From assembly GCF_001657485.1 (NCBI RefSeq), contig NZ_LXFU01000029.1, forward strand, positions 248,001 through 312,000: a stretch of 64,000 bases of DNA, read 5' to 3'. This DNA comes from Rhizobium sp. WYCCWR10014. Lineage in GTDB: Bacteria > Pseudomonadota > Alphaproteobacteria > Rhizobiales > Rhizobiaceae. Below are positions 43,068-55,045 of the stretch, piece by piece. A program made the translations under genes and the position numbers. Each line of letters begins with the position of its first letter. Positions within the stretch are counted from its first letter, which is position 1. Under the pieces are notes generated by a model. That model worked only from the letters and a program-made list of their open reading frames with translations. It was not told the origin of the DNA and made no database searches.

Positions 43068-44338
43068 GCGGCATCGAGGTCATTACCTTCGGCTGCCGCC
43101 TCAACACATATGAATCCGAAGTGATGAAGGCGCAGGCTGAGAAGGCCGGGCTCAACAACGCCATCCTGGTCAACACCTGTGCCGTGACCGGCGAGGCCGT
43201 GCGCCAGGCCCGCCAGGCGATCCGCCGGGCCCGGCGCGACAATCCGCATGCCCGCATCATCGTCACCGGCTGCGCCGCCCAGACGGAAAAGCAGACCTTT
43301 GCCGCGATGACGGAGGTCGATGCCGTGCTCGGCAACGAGGAGAAGCTGACGAGCGCCTCCTATCGCAGCCTGCCGGATTTCGGCGTTTCGGCCGAAGAGA
43401 AGCTCCGGGTCAATGACATCATGAGCGTCAAGGCGACGGCGCCGCAGATGGTCAGGCATATCGACGGCCATGTGCGTGCCTTCATCCAGATACAGAACGG
43501 CTGCGACCATCGCTGCACTTTCTGCATCATTCCCTATGGCCGCGGCAATTCCCGCTCCGTGCCGATGGGAGCCGTCGTCGACCAGGCTCGCAGGCTCGTC
43601 AACAGCGGTTATCGCGAGATCGTGCTGACCGGCGTCGATGCCACCAGCTATGGCAGCGATTTGCCCGGCACCCCGACGCTCGGGTTTTTGGCGAAGACGC
43701 TGCTGAAGCAGATCCCCGATATCCGTCGCCTGCGGCTTTCCTCGATCGACAGCATCGAGGCCGATGCCCATCTGATGGATCTCATCGCCGACGAGCCACG
43801 TTTCATGCCGCATCTGCATCTGTCGCTGCAGCATGGCGACGACATGATCTTGAAGCGCATGAAGCGCCGGCATTTGCGCGCCGATGCGCTGCGTTTCATC
43901 GCGGATGCGCGCCGCCTGCGTCCCGAGATGAGCTTCGGCGCCGATATGATTGCCGGCTTTCCCACCGAAACCGAAGAGATGTTCGAGAATGCCGTGAGGC
44001 TGGCCGAAGAGGCTGGCATCGCCCATCTGCATGTCTTCCCCTACAGTCCGCGTCCCGGCACCCCGGCCGCCCGCATGCCGCAGCTCGACCGGTCGCTGGT
44101 CAAGGATCGCGCCGCAAGGCTGCGCGCCGCTGGACATAGGCTGCATCAATCCCATCTCGATGGGATGATCGGAACCCGGCAATGGCTGCTTGTTGAAAAC
44201 AACGGCCTGGCGCATACGGAGAACTTCACGCTGGTCGCAGCCCCCGGCCTTCGTCCCGGCGAACTTGTGCCGGTCACGATCACCGGCCACAATGGCAAGC
44301 ATCTCGACATGCAATTGACGGCCGCAGCAGCGGCCTGA
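43064..44338 (+). CDS. mtaB: tRNA (N6-threonylcarbamoyladenosine(37)-C2)-methylthiotransferase
   Basis: Radical-SAM enzyme that adds a methylthio group to t6A37, 424 residues. The start is GTG at 43064, overlapping the dapF stop (GTGA); it gives [20 protein letters not shown], the UPF0004 domain start. Cysteines for the auxiliary cluster are in FGCRLN, NTCAVT and VTGCAAQTE. The radical-SAM site is [20 protein letters not shown] (about 145-164), then [17 protein letters not shown] [22 protein letters not shown]-terminal TRAM-like domain ends the protein. MtaB rather than MiaB or RimO is chosen from the short N-terminus and LNTYESE motif. Confidence 0.93.
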   Translation: MSGIEVITFGCRLNTYESEVMKAQAEKAGLNNAILVNTCAVTGEAVRQARQAIRRARRDNPHARIIVTGCAAQTEKQTFAAMTEVDAVLGNEEKLTSASYRSLPDFGVSAEEKLRVNDIMSVKATAPQMVRHIDGHVRAFIQIQNGCDHRCTFCIIPYGRGNSRSVPMGAVVDQARRLVNSGYREIVLTGVDATSYGSDLPGTPTLGFLAKTLLKQIPDIRRLRLSSIDSIEADAHLMDLIADEPRFMPHLHLSLQHGDDMILKRMKRRHLRADALRFIADARRLRPEMSFGADMIAGFPTETEEMFENAVRLAEEAGIAHLHVFPYSPRPGTPAARMPQLDRSLVKDRAARLRAAGHRLHQSHLDGMIGTRQWLLVENNGLAHTENFTLVAAPGLRPGELVPVTITGHNGKHLDMQLTAAAAA

Positions 44339-44354
44339 CTTTCACGGAATCCCC

Positions 44355-45959
44355 ATGGCGCTCAGTTTCATCAAAAAGGTCTTCACCTTCGGCAAGCCGG
44401 CTGAAGAACCTGTGCCTGCGGCCGTGGAAAGGGAGCTGGAGCCGCGTTCGCGCGACGAAGATCTGCCGGTTGCCGACGATCCGGTGCTGCCCGAGGAAAT
44501 GGATACGGCCGGTGGGCCGGCTGCCGATATCGGCGAGGGCTGGGTCGAGGCACCGGTTGCTGACGACGATGTCGAACCCTCAATCCTGCCCGCCGCCGAC
44601 CAGCTGAGCGACATGGGTGTCGTGCCGTTATCGCTGCTGGAAGCTGAGGCGGCGGCAGCGGAGGCGGAGGCGGAGGCTGAAAGTCAGACGGTCGCCGAAA
44701 CCATTACGGAAATACCCGTTTCCGTCCCTCTGGAACATCTCCCGCACGAGGCGGCAGATCATGTGGAGGCCGGAGCGCTAGAACAGCCGGCTGACCTCGA
44801 AGAGATCGTCGAAAAGCTTCCAGAAGACATTCCGGCTGAGCCGGAAGAGATTCCGGCTGAGGATGACGCAGGACTGGATTCGCCCTTCCAGCCAATCTCC
44901 CCACCTGTGGCGGAGATGCCCGGCAGGGCAGAGGGGGGTAGCCCCGCGGCAGAACCGGAGATTGGCTTTCCCATCCTCCCCAGAGGCTTTGCCACCGGCC
45001 CAAAGGTCGTCGAGCCGGAGCCCGTTGTCCTGCAGCCAAAACTCAGCTGGTTCCAGCGCCTGCGTAATGGCCTTGCACGCACCTCTTCGCAGCTGACCGG
45101 CCAGATTACCGCGCTCTTCACCAAGCGCAAGCTCGATGACGAGACGCTGCAGGATCTCGAGGACCTGCTGATCCAGGCCGATCTCGGTGTCGAGACCGCC
45201 ATGCGCGTCACCGACACGCTCGCCTCTGAGCGCTATGGCAAGGATGTCACCGGCGAGGATGTCAGCCGGATCATGGCGTCGGAAATCGCCAAGGTCCTGA
45301 AGCCGGTCGCCAAGCCGCTGCAGCTCGACCTCTCGCACAAGCCGCATGTCATCCTCGTCGTCGGCGTCAACGGCACCGGCAAGACCACGACGATCGGCAA
45401 GCTTGCGGCAAAGCTTTCCGGCGCCGGCCTGAAGGTGATGCTGGCGGCCGGCGATACTTTCCGGGCGGCGGCGATCGAGCAGCTGAAAATCTGGGCCGAC
45501 CGGACGCAATCCGAATTCATCGGCACCAAGCTCGGCGCCGATGCGGCCGGCCTTGCCTATGATGCCTTCGAACAGGCAAAGGCGAAAAAATGCGACGTGC
45601 TGATCGTTGATACCGCCGGCCGCCTGCAGAACAAGGCCGAGCTGATGGCGGAGCTCGAGAAGATCGTGCGCGTGCTCGGCAAGCTCGATCCCGATGCGCC
45701 GCATACCGTACTGCAGACGCTCGATGCCACGACGGGGCAGAACGCGCTCAGCCAGGTCGAGATTTTCCGCAACGTCGCAGGCGTCAACGGGCTGATCATG
45801 ACCAAGCTCGACGGCACGGCGCGCGGCGGTATTCTCGTCGCCATCTCCGCCAAGCATAAGCTGCCGGTCTATTTCATCGGTGTCGGCGAGGGCGTCGAGG
45901 ATCTGGAGCCGTTCGAGGCCGAGGATTTTGCCCATGCCATTGCCGGACTTGGGCAATGA
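44355..45959 (+). CDS. ftsY: SRP receptor GTPase FtsY with long acidic N-terminus
   Basis: Membrane-docking receptor for Ffh, 534 residues. An acidic, Pro/Ala/Glu-rich A domain occupies about the first 215 residues (for example EEIPAEPEEIPAEDDAGLDS-type sequence). The N domain follows (LDDETLQDLEDLLIQADLGV, about 255), then the G domain: GVNGTGKTTTIGKLAAKLSG (P-loop, about 337), DTFRAAAIEQLKIWADR, DTAGRLQNKAELM (about 420) and TKLDGTARGGILVAIS. MALSFIKKVFTFGKPAEEPV, the start, has a short amphipathic helix that may contact lipid. The A domain is longer than in many relatives. Next gene 75 bp on is yciB. Confidence 0.97.
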   Translation: MALSFIKKVFTFGKPAEEPVPAAVERELEPRSRDEDLPVADDPVLPEEMDTAGGPAADIGEGWVEAPVADDDVEPSILPAADQLSDMGVVPLSLLEAEAAAAEAEAEAESQTVAETITEIPVSVPLEHLPHEAADHVEAGALEQPADLEEIVEKLPEDIPAEPEEIPAEDDAGLDSPFQPISPPVAEMPGRAEGGSPAAEPEIGFPILPRGFATGPKVVEPEPVVLQPKLSWFQRLRNGLARTSSQLTGQITALFTKRKLDDETLQDLEDLLIQADLGVETAMRVTDTLASERYGKDVTGEDVSRIMASEIAKVLKPVAKPLQLDLSHKPHVILVVGVNGTGKTTTIGKLAAKLSGAGLKVMLAAGDTFRAAAIEQLKIWADRTQSEFIGTKLGADAAGLAYDAFEQAKAKKCDVLIVDTAGRLQNKAELMAELEKIVRVLGKLDPDAPHTVLQTLDATTGQNALSQVEIFRNVAGVNGLIMTKLDGTARGGILVAISAKHKLPVYFIGVGEGVEDLEPFEAEDFAHAIAGLGQ

Positions 45960-46034
45960 TGCCACAGATATGCCGCCGAAAGCCTGCAGGGCAGGGCCGG
46001 AAACAGTTTCCAGGAAAACAGGTTTGAAGAACGC

Positions 46035-46679
46035 ATGAGCACCGAAAGCGATATCACCCCGTCTGCTGCCGACCGGCATCATCCGCTGCTGAAACTGGCG
46101 CTGGAACTCGGGCCGCTGATGATCTTCTTCTTCGCCAATCTGCGCGGCCAGTGGCTGGTGGAGACGTTTCCCGCTCTTTCCGAATTGGGCGGACCGCTGT
46201 TCGTCGCGACCGGCCTCTTCATGGCGGCGACGATCATCTCGCTGATCGTTTCGAAGATCGTGCTCGGCCATCTGCCGATCATGCCTTTTGTATCAGGCAT
46301 CGTCGTCGTCATCTTCGGCTCGCTGTCGATCTGGCTGCAGAACGAGACCTTCATCAAGATGAAGCCGACCATCGTCAACGCGCTCTTCGGGGTGGCGCTG
46401 CTCGGCGGGCTAGCCTTCGGCAAGTCGCTTCTCGGCTATGTCTTCAACGCCGCGTTCCAGCTCGATGCCGAGGGCTGGCGCAAGCTCACCATCCGCTGGG
46501 GCATCTTCTTTCTCTTCCTCGCGGTGCTGAACGAAGTCGTCTGGCGCAATTTTTCCGACGGTACCTGGGTCGCCTTCAAGGTCTGGGGCACGATGCCGAT
46601 CACCATCATCTTCACGCTGGCGCAGATGCCGCTGGTGCTGAAACATAGCGTCAACCTGGAAACGGAAGGCGAGAAGTGA
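46035..46679 (+). CDS. yciB: Inner membrane-spanning protein YciB/IspZ (septation protein A family)
   Basis: Integral membrane protein, 214 residues, of the YciB family linked to envelope synthesis and septation. A short cytoplasmic N-terminus precedes about five to six hydrophobic helices. The family stretch [20 protein letters not shown] (about 25) and the [20 protein letters not shown] region (about 107) are diagnostic, as is WFSDGTW-type [20 protein letters not shown] near the C-terminus. Downstream of ftsY; its stop overlaps the GTG start of the next gene by four bases. Confidence 0.94.
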   Translation: MSTESDITPSAADRHHPLLKLALELGPLMIFFFANLRGQWLVETFPALSELGGPLFVATGLFMAATIISLIVSKIVLGHLPIMPFVSGIVVVIFGSLSIWLQNETFIKMKPTIVNALFGVALLGGLAFGKSLLGYVFNAAFQLDAEGWRKLTIRWGIFFLFLAVLNEVVWRNFSDGTWVAFKVWGTMPITIIFTLAQMPLVLKHSVNLETEGEK

Positions 46680-47263
46680 GCGCTGTCGACGTAGAATCTC
46701 GCGTAAGACACCAGAACTTCTGGTTTGTCGCCTGCCTTGTGGTCCTGGTCATTCAGATTGCTGCCGAATTTATGATGGGCCGCGTGCCGATCTGCGCCTG
46801 CGGCTATGTCAAGCTGTGGGAGGGCGGGGTCAATACCAGCGGCAATTCGCAGCATCTGTCGGATTGGTATACGCCGTCGCACATCATCCACGGCTTCCTG
46901 TTCTACGGGCTCGCGCATCTTATCCTGCGCGGCAAGCCGTTGGCGGCAAGGCTGCTGCTGGCGCTCGTCATCGAATCCGGCTGGGAGCTTCTCGAGAACT
47001 CCCCTCTAATCATCGACCGCTACCGCACGGCGACGATCGCGCTCGATTATTACGGCGACAGCATCCTGAATTCGGCGATGGACACCATCTTCATGTGCGT
47101 CGGCTTCTTCTTCGCGCGGCGTGCGCCGGTGGCGCTCACGGTGGCGATTGCCATCTTCTTCGAGATTTTTACCGGCTACATAATCCGCGACAACCTGACG
47201 CTCAACGTGGTGATGCTGATCTGGCCGGTGGAGGCGATCAAGGTCTGGCAGGGCGGGGTGTAG
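46676..47263 (+). CDS. DUF2585 (UPF0314) membrane protein
   Basis: Conserved alphaproteobacterial membrane protein of unknown function, 195 residues. The start is GTG 46676, overlapping the yciB stop. About five hydrophobic helices are visible (first at about residue 14-34, [20 protein letters not shown]). The conserved motifs [35 protein letters not shown] and [20 protein letters not shown] are hallmarks of this family and suggest a charged intramembrane site. Always found near ftsY/yciB in rhizobia as far as I recall. Last gene of the dapF-mtaB-ftsY-yciB run. Confidence 0.93.
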   Translation: MSAVDVESRVRHQNFWFVACLVVLVIQIAAEFMMGRVPICACGYVKLWEGGVNTSGNSQHLSDWYTPSHIIHGFLFYGLAHLILRGKPLAARLLLALVIESGWELLENSPLIIDRYRTATIALDYYGDSILNSAMDTIFMCVGFFFARRAPVALTVAIAIFFEIFTGYIIRDNLTLNVVMLIWPVEAIKVWQGGV

Positions 47264-47281
47264 GGCCTCTTTGTCCCGATA

Positions 47282-47320
47282 ACCCCTCCCCAACCCTCCC
47301 CACAAGGGGGAGGGGCTTAT
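47282..47320. repeat. GC-rich REP-like repeat, copy 1
   Basis: CCCCTCCCCAACCCTCCCC then ACAAGGGGGAGGGGCTTA. It is the reverse complement of the element at 47400-47440 and matches 49763-49802. Confidence 0.85.
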
Positions 47321-47399
47321 ATGCCGCTCCGGCGCTTTTCATTTCACCGTTTCATCCGCAGAGAGGCTGATATTTGCTCGATGCGGGTGCCACGAGTTT

Positions 47400-47440
47400 A
47401 GTCCCTCCCCCTTGTGGGGAGGGGTTGGGGAGGGGTCTTT
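47400..47440. repeat. GC-rich REP-like repeat, copy 2 (inverted)
   Basis: GTCCCTCCCCCTTGTGGGGA followed by GGGGTTGGGGAGGGGTC. With copy 1 it makes a large inverted pair around about 80 bp between the converging DUF2585 and ccmG genes and may act as a two-way terminator. Confidence 0.85.
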
Positions 47441-47452
47441 GTGGAGTAATCG

Positions 47453-48061
47453 CTACGAAGCCGGCTCCCCGAGCGCCTTTTCCATTGCAGGAAAAAGCCC
47501 TTCCTTCAGGCTGATATCGTCGAAGGGGCCGACGCGCTTGTAGAGGATCGTGCCGTCTGGCCCGACCAGATAGCTTTCCGGAATGCCGTAGACACCCCAG
47601 TCGATCGCTGCCTTGCCGTTCGGATCGATGCCGATCGCCCGAAAGGGGTTGCCGAGCTCGCCGAGGAAACGCAGGGCGTTGTCGCTGTGGTCTTTGTAAT
47701 TGATGGCGACGATGTTCAGCCGCTCGTCTTTTGCCAGCTCTTTCAATAGCGGATGCTCGTCCCGGCAGGGGAGGCACCAGGAAGCGAAGACGTTGACGAG
47801 GGTCAGCTTGCCCTTGATTGCCGCATCGGTCAGCGCCGGCAGGTTGGCGCCGTCGAGCGGCGGCAGGTTCAGCGCCGGCGCCTTGGTGCCGATTAGGGCG
47901 GAGGGAATGTCGGCGATGTTCTTGCCATGGAAATCCTGGTCGTAGAGCATCTTTGCGGCCGTGGCCGCAATGCCGCCGAAGACGATGAGCGGCAGCAGCG
48001 CCAATGCGTAACGGCTCAGCCCGCACGGCTTGGCGGCGGTGTTTTCCGGCGTGTCGTTCAT
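47453..48061 (-). CDS. ccmG: Cytochrome c biogenesis thiol:disulfide oxidoreductase CcmG (DsbE)
   Basis: Membrane-anchored periplasmic thioredoxin that keeps apocytochrome cysteines reduced for haem attachment, 202 residues. A single N-terminal anchor lies at about residues 17-40 ([20 protein letters not shown]). The active site is [18 protein letters not shown] (about 88-105, WCLPC). The conserved [20 protein letters not shown] (about 156-175, with the cis-Pro) follows. Its ATG overlaps the ccmD stop by four bases. Last gene of the ccmABCDG run. CcmE, F, H and I are not in this window. Confidence 0.95.
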   Translation of the reverse strand: MNDTPENTAAKPCGLSRYALALLPLIVFGGIAATAAKMLYDQDFHGKNIADIPSALIGTKAPALNLPPLDGANLPALTDAAIKGKLTLVNVFASWCLPCRDEHPLLKELAKDERLNIVAINYKDHSDNALRFLGELGNPFRAIGIDPNGKAAIDWGVYGIPESYLVGPDGTILYKRVGPFDDISLKEGLFPAMEKALGEPAS

Positions 48062-48237
48062 TCGCCATCCCCCACACTGTCCTTGGGGCGCGCCGAGCGG
48101 CGGCGGATGCCGGCAGCCTCAAGGGCTGCAAGTTCCCTGCGGCGGGCGCGGCCGTCGGCCCAGGTCCAGACCGTGACGACGATCGTCACCAGGGCCGCAA
48201 AGCCATAGGAGGCGTAGACGTAGAAGGCATGCGTCAC
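48058..48237 (-). CDS. ccmD: Haem exporter protein CcmD
   Basis: Small membrane protein, 59 residues, that stabilises the CcmC-CcmE complex. It begins with GTG at 48237, supported by GGAGGAATAGCC; there is no in-frame ATG at the family start. The sequence [20 protein letters not shown] followed by [20 protein letters not shown] shows one helix and the cytoplasmic Arg-rich tail typical of CcmD. It starts two bases after the ccmC stop and overlaps ccmG by four bases, as expected for this operon. Confidence 0.9.
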   Translation of the reverse strand: MTHAFYVYASYGFAALVTIVVTVWTWADGRARRRELAALEAAGIRRRSARPKDSVGDGE

Positions 48238-48239
48238 GG

Positions 48240-49001
48240 CTATTCCTCCCGGCTCGCCATGCGGGCGGCAAGACGGCGCTGGGCGGCGATGCGGCGGCGC
48301 CAGATCTCGTTCCTCATCGCCATGATGTGCAGCGTGAAGAAGAGCAGGGTGAAGGCGATCGCCATGACGAAGAGCGGCCGCAGGAATTCCGGATCGATCG
48401 CCGGGCCGTCGAGGCGCAGCACGCTTGCCGATTGGTGCAGCGTGTTCCACCACTCGACCGAGAATTTGATGATCGGGATGTTGACGAAGCCGACGAGGAT
48501 GAGCACGGCGCTGACGCGTGCGGCCTTCGACGGATCGTCGATGGCGCGGCCGAGCGCAATCAGCCCGAGATACATCAGGAAGAGGACGAAGACGGAGGTC
48601 AGCCGCGCATCCCAGACCCACCAGGTGCCCCACATCGGCTTGCCCCAGAGCGAACCGGTGACGAGTGCGAGCAGGGTGAAGGCGGCGCCGAGCGGGGCTG
48701 CGGCCTTGGCGGAGACATCGGCCAGCGGATGGCGCCAGACCAGAGTGCCGATCGCCGAAACGCTCATGATCGTATAGCACATCATCGAAAGCCAGGCCGA
48801 CGGCACATGCACATACATGATGCGCACGGTCTCGCCCTGCTGGTAGTCGCCTTCGGTCGCAAAGCTCAGATAGAGACCAACGGTAAAACAGAGGGCGGTG
48901 ATACCGGCCAGCCACGGAATGGCGCGCGCCGCCAGCGCCAGAAACCGCGTGGGGTTGGCGAGATCACTGAATTTGCTGATGGCAAGGCTCGTTTCGCTCA
49001 T
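48240..49001 (-). CDS. ccmC: Haem exporter protein CcmC
   Basis: Six-helix membrane protein that delivers haem to CcmE, 253 residues. The haem-handling WWD motif is [20 protein letters not shown] (about 118-137). Conserved periplasmic His residues lie in [15 protein letters not shown] (about 63) and [12 protein letters not shown] (about 185). The C-terminus is Arg-rich and cytoplasmic. It lies 47 bp downstream of ccmB and just before ccmD. Confidence 0.96.
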   Translation of the reverse strand: MSETSLAISKFSDLANPTRFLALAARAIPWLAGITALCFTVGLYLSFATEGDYQQGETVRIMYVHVPSAWLSMMCYTIMSVSAIGTLVWRHPLADVSAKAAAPLGAAFTLLALVTGSLWGKPMWGTWWVWDARLTSVFVLFLMYLGLIALGRAIDDPSKAARVSAVLILVGFVNIPIIKFSVEWWNTLHQSASVLRLDGPAIDPEFLRPLFVMAIAFTLLFFTLHIMAMRNEIWRRRIAAQRRLAARMASREE

Positions 49002-49048
49002 GTCGCTTCCTTACCTTGATCCGGCTTTTCCCGCAATCGAATGGCCCA

Positions 49049-49708
49049 TCAATCCGCTGTGTTTCGCAGCGCCACGGCGGCTGCTGCCGGGCCGATGACC
49101 GCGAAGAAGAGTGTCAGCGCAATGAGGATCAGGAAGGGCGGCAGGAAGGGGGCGGGATCCTCGACTGCGGCATAGGTGGCGCTGACGCCGAAGATCAGCA
49201 CCGGAATGGTCAGAGGCAGCACGAGGATCGAGACCAGCAGGCCGCCGCGGGGCAGCGCCACGGCAACGGCAGCACCCACGGCGCCGATGAAGGTGATGGC
49301 GGGCGAGCCGACCAGCAGCGTCAACATGGTCGCGCCGATCGCCGTCTCGTCCATGTTCATGAAGAGGCCGAGCAGCGGCGATGCGATGACGAGCGGCAGG
49401 CTGGTGGCGGTCCAATGGGCGAAGCATTTGACCAGCACGGTGAGGACGAGCGGCGTTTCCTGTATCAGCATCAAGTCGAGCGATCCGTCGTCACGCTCGG
49501 CCTGGAACAGGCGGTCGAGGCCGAGAAGGGCGGCGAGCAGGGCGCCGATCCAGACGATGGCGGGGCCGATGCGCGACAGCAGTTTGAGATCGGGACCGAC
49601 GCCGAAGGGAATGACGGCGACGATGGTCAGGAAGAACAGCACGCCAATCAGCGCACCGCCGCCGGCGCGAATCGAGAGTTTGAGGTCGCGGAGGAAGAGG
49701 GCGGTCAT
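49049..49708 (-). CDS. ccmB: Haem exporter protein CcmB
   Basis: Membrane subunit of the CcmAB ABC transporter, 219 residues, which releases holo-CcmE from CcmC. Six hydrophobic helices are visible. Family stretches: FLRDLKLSIRAGGGALIGVL (residues 5-24), LDRLFQAERDDGSLDLMLIQ (about 64-83), and SPAITFIGAVGAAVAVALPR (about 134). The C-terminus is a hydrophobic pair of helices. A 265 bp gap with an inverted repeat pair separates it from ccmA upstream. Confidence 0.95.
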   Translation of the reverse strand: MTALFLRDLKLSIRAGGGALIGVLFFLTIVAVIPFGVGPDLKLLSRIGPAIVWIGALLAALLGLDRLFQAERDDGSLDLMLIQETPLVLTVLVKCFAHWTATSLPLVIASPLLGLFMNMDETAIGATMLTLLVGSPAITFIGAVGAAVAVALPRGGLLVSILVLPLTIPVLIFGVSATYAAVEDPAPFLPPFLILIALTLFFAVIGPAAAAVALRNTAD

Positions 49709-49762
49709 GCGGGGCGCTCGTTGCGGGGATGTGAGGAAGACCCCTCACTGTGAGCGAAGAAA

Positions 49763-49802
49763 AACCCCTCCCCAACCCCTCCCCACAAGGGGGAGGGGCT
49801 AA
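49763..49802. repeat. GC-rich REP-like repeat, copy 3
   Basis: AAACCCCTCCCCAACCCCTC, then CCCACAAGGGGGAGGGGCT. Same sequence and orientation as copy 1 (47282). It lies in the ccmA-ccmB gap. Confidence 0.85.
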
Positions 49803-49901
49803 GCTGCGGTCCGCGGCTGTGGCCGAAAGTGAAGGTTTTGCAGGCTTTTATCGTTCTGCCGACTGCTACGATGAGATTTGTGCGAGACAGCGCGGCACAG
49901 T

Positions 49902-49942
49902 AGCCCCTCCCCCTTGTGGGGAGGGGCTGGGGAGGGGTTTCT
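49902..49942. repeat. GC-rich REP-like repeat, copy 4 (inverted)
   Basis: AGCCCCTCCCCCTTGTGGGG then AGGGGCTGGGGAGGGGTTT. Reverse complement of copy 3, with about 100 bp between them. Two such pairs thus occur within 2.7 kb. Confidence 0.85.
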
Positions 49943-49973
49943 ACGCCATGCCCTCGTAAACATCCGCAGACCA

Positions 49974-50621
49974 TCAACCCCATACCCCATGATCCACGCC
50001 GGCAAAGCCCGTCATCTTCAATTCCTGCGTATTCTTCAGTCCGAGCGGCTGATGGGTTGCCGCCAGCACGATGCCGCCCTTTGTCAGATGCGCTCCAATC
50101 AAATCGGCAAACAGCCGGTCGGCGCTGGCATCGAGTGCGGCGGTCGGTTCATCGAGGATCCAGACGGGGCGGTAAGCGACGAGCAGTTTGGCGAAGGCTA
50201 TCCGGCGCTGCTGGCCGGCGGAGAGATAACCGAAGGGAAGGTGGGTGATGCCGGAAAGACCGACGGCGTCAGTGGCGTCCTCTACGGAGAGGGCGGCGGC
50301 AGAGCCTGTACTGCCGAGAAAGGTGCCCCAGAAATCGAGGTTTTCTGCAACCGTAAGTTCATTCTTCATCGCATTTCGGTGGCCAAGGTAGTGGCTGGCT
50401 TCCCCGGCGTGCCTGCCTCCCGGGCTCTCTTCGCCGTGAAATATGACAGTGCCTTTTTCCGGCCTGAGGAGGCCGGCGACGACACGCAGCAAAGTGGACT
50501 TTCCCGATCCATTTTTTCCCGTCAGCACAAGCGCCTCGCCGGCTGCCAAGTGAAAGGAAATGTTAACGAAAATGAGATCCTCACCGCGCCTTGCAGCCAG
50601 ATTTTCGGCGGTGAGATGCAT
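49974..50621 (-). CDS. ccmA: Haem exporter ATP-binding protein CcmA
   Basis: ATPase of the CcmAB transporter, 215 residues. Walker A is LTGKNGSGKSTLLRVVAGLL (about 33-52), the Q-loop area has SHYLGHRNAMKNELTVAENL (about 78), the signature is GYLSAGQQRRIAFAKLL (about 131) and Walker B is VWILDEPTAALDASAD (about 152). HRNAMKNELTV and LSAGQ rather than LSGGQ are features of CcmA. First gene of the ccm run; the divergent gene upstream is acnA. Confidence 0.95.
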   Translation of the reverse strand: MHLTAENLAARRGEDLIFVNISFHLAAGEALVLTGKNGSGKSTLLRVVAGLLRPEKGTVIFHGEESPGGRHAGEASHYLGHRNAMKNELTVAENLDFWGTFLGSTGSAAALSVEDATDAVGLSGITHLPFGYLSAGQQRRIAFAKLLVAYRPVWILDEPTAALDASADRLFADLIGAHLTKGGIVLAATHQPLGLKNTQELKMTGFAGVDHGVWG

Positions 50622-50883
50622 GCGTCGGCTCTTTCTTGGTTTCGGCTTGCGGCGGGGTCAAAAAATGTCCGATTTTGACTGTTCTCGGGTATGGCAAGTT
50701 TTTAGGAAATTATCTATAAGACCTGCAACCACGCCAGCGGTCGGCGTGAATTTCATCCTTGCGCCGAACTTGGAGCGTCTGTTCCACGTGCGGACAGCGG
50801 AAATGGCCGTACCCGCATCCTGATGTGCATTAAGTGCATAGGCGTTCGCACGACTGTGTTGGCTATCAGAAACGGGGTATCTC

Positions 50884-53574
<2,691 letters not shown>

Positions 53575-53578
53575 TTTT

Positions 53579-53697
53579 CAGAGCATGATGCCGAAAAGTG
53601 TGAGCGGTTTTCGGACGACATCATGCTCTTCTTTTTTGATGTAGATCCGGATTCAGATTTAAGGCCGGGTCGGCCTAAAATCATCCGGATCTAGGAG
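53579..53697. repeat. Mosaic-type repeat, copy G
   Basis: AGAGCATGATGCCGAAAAGTG then GAGCGGTTTTCGGACGACATCATGCTCT, a long dyad, followed by the inverted arms TAGATCCGGATTC and AATCATCCGGATCTA. It is the clearest example of the GCATGATG/CATCATGC subtype. Confidence 0.8.
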
Positions 53698-53712
53698 ACT
53701 CACACGATAATG

Positions 53713-53746
53713 GCCGCCGGAGAGCAGTTTCCGGCGGCTTTTCTTT
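53713..53746 (+). terminator. Rho-independent terminator of acnA
   Basis: GCCGCCGGA / TCCGGCGGC, perfect 9 bp stem, 8-base loop, then TTTTCTTT. Located 139 bases after the acnA stop, beyond the mosaic repeat. Confidence 0.85.
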
Positions 53747-53920
53747 GCAGCGACGCCATTTAAACGGGGCTCACGATGATTTGTTTTACGCAAGTTCCCG
53801 TCGAGCTACGTCTCACCCGTTCGTGACTTTTCGTTTGGACCCGGAAGGATTATTCGTACGTTCATATGTCAGGGCCGCGGTTCAAACATGCCGTCGGCGC
53901 TGAAAAAGAGGTGCAGGTGA
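53747..53920. other. Region upstream of the DUF1223 gene
   Basis: No gene seen. AGAGGTGCAGGTGA just before 53921 is the ribosome-binding region. Promoter elements not clear. Confidence 0.5.
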
Positions 53921-54661
53921 ATGTCCCCCCGTTTTTTGATTCCGCTGATTGCCGGCGTTGTTCTCTCAGGCCCGCTGCAGGCCGAAGATGGCACGCCGAA
54001 AGGTGTCGTCGAACTCTTCACGTCGCAGGGCTGCTCCTCCTGTCCTCCCGCTGATGCTGCTTTCCGCAAGCTAGTGAACCAGGGTGATGTCATCGCGCTC
54101 GCCTATCATGTCGATTACTGGAACTATCTCGGCTGGGCCGATACGCTGAGCTCCAAGGAAAACACCGAGCGGCAGTATGGCTATGCCAAGACGATGGGCC
54201 GCAGCAACGTCTACACGCCGCAGGCCATCGTCAACGGACGCGGCCATCTGGCCGGCGCCGATTTGAATGGGATCAACAGCAAGATCGACACCTATAGCAG
54301 CGAAGGCAACGGGCTGACCGTTCCGATCAGTGCCGCGATGCGCGGCGACGAGCTGGAGATCAAGATCGGCGCGGGACAGGGCAAAGCCAATGTCGTGATG
54401 GTCTATTTCGACAAGGAAAAGACGATCGACGTCGAAAAGGGCGAAAACAGCGGCCAGAAGATCTCCTATCTGCACAGCGTCACCAATGTCGAAACCGTCG
54501 GCATGTGGGACGGCAAGGCAACCAGTCTGACGCTGCCGGCCAGCGTCCTGCAGCGGCCGCAGCTCGAGGGCTGCGCCATCCTGCTGCAATCGGCGACTGC
54601 AGACGGCGATCCGGCTGCGATCCTTGGCGCGACCGTGGTGATGGCTGGCAAAAATATCTGA
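53921..54661 (+). CDS. Secreted DUF1223 (thioredoxin-fold) protein
   Basis: Periplasmic protein, 246 residues, start MSPRFLIPLIAGVVLSGPLQAED with signal cleavage near LQA-ED. The N-terminal thioredoxin-like segment VVELFTSQGCSSCPPADAAF (about 29-48) has a CSSC pair where thioredoxins have CxxC. HVDYWNYLGWADTLSS (about 64) and RSNVYTPQAIVNGRGHLAGA (about 90-109) are hallmarks of DUF1223. The C-terminal half is a beta-rich domain. The function is unknown; a redox or metal role is inferred from the cysteines. Stand-alone gene. Confidence 0.92.
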   Translation: MSPRFLIPLIAGVVLSGPLQAEDGTPKGVVELFTSQGCSSCPPADAAFRKLVNQGDVIALAYHVDYWNYLGWADTLSSKENTERQYGYAKTMGRSNVYTPQAIVNGRGHLAGADLNGINSKIDTYSSEGNGLTVPISAAMRGDELEIKIGAGQGKANVVMVYFDKEKTIDVEKGENSGQKISYLHSVTNVETVGMWDGKATSLTLPASVLQRPQLEGCAILLQSATADGDPAAILGATVVMAGKNI

Positions 54662-55036
54662 GATTCCATCCGCTTCCGGATGAAGTGCTGGGGCGGCCCG
54701 GCCGAGCGTATTCGGGGCTGGGGTTAAGGTCGATACGCTCCGCCGGGCCCTTTGGCGCGCTGGCGCCAAACTGGAATTCATAAATCTCCTGCAAATGAGG
54801 CGCTGTTTTGACTGAAATGCGGCGCTGCGGAGAAAGCGTTGACCTGTCCAGCGCATCATGCTTTCCGAAAATCGAACCCAACTTTCGGAAGGCATGATGC
54901 GCTGACTCAAAGTGCTACAGCGTCCTTGCGGGACAGACGTGCGGTGCTGCAGTGCGGCGGAATGTGACAGTTGGCACTCTTGCAATTTGCGGCGGCTCGG
55001 GCAAACTGTCACCCTCCTGTCACATGTGGAGGCCTT
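54662..55036. other. 375 bp gap: palindromes only
   Basis: Contains GCGCTGGCGCC-type GC-rich palindromes (54750-54772) and the mosaic repeat at 54850-54960. No gene seen. Confidence 0.6.
54850..54960. repeat. Mosaic-type repeat, copy H
   Basis: Dyad with arms CAGCGCATCATGC (about 54852) and GCATGATGCGCTG (to 54906), inner arms TTCCGAAA and TTTCGGAA, then GTGCTACAGCGTCC and a GTGCGGTGCTGCAG segment. It belongs to the same family as copies C, F and G. Confidence 0.75.
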
Positions 55037-55045
55037 GTGAGACTG

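Noticed and set aside
47282..49942. CRISPR-like array in the ccm region
   Set aside because: Only four copies in two inverted pairs with unequal spacing, no spacers of constant length and no cas genes.
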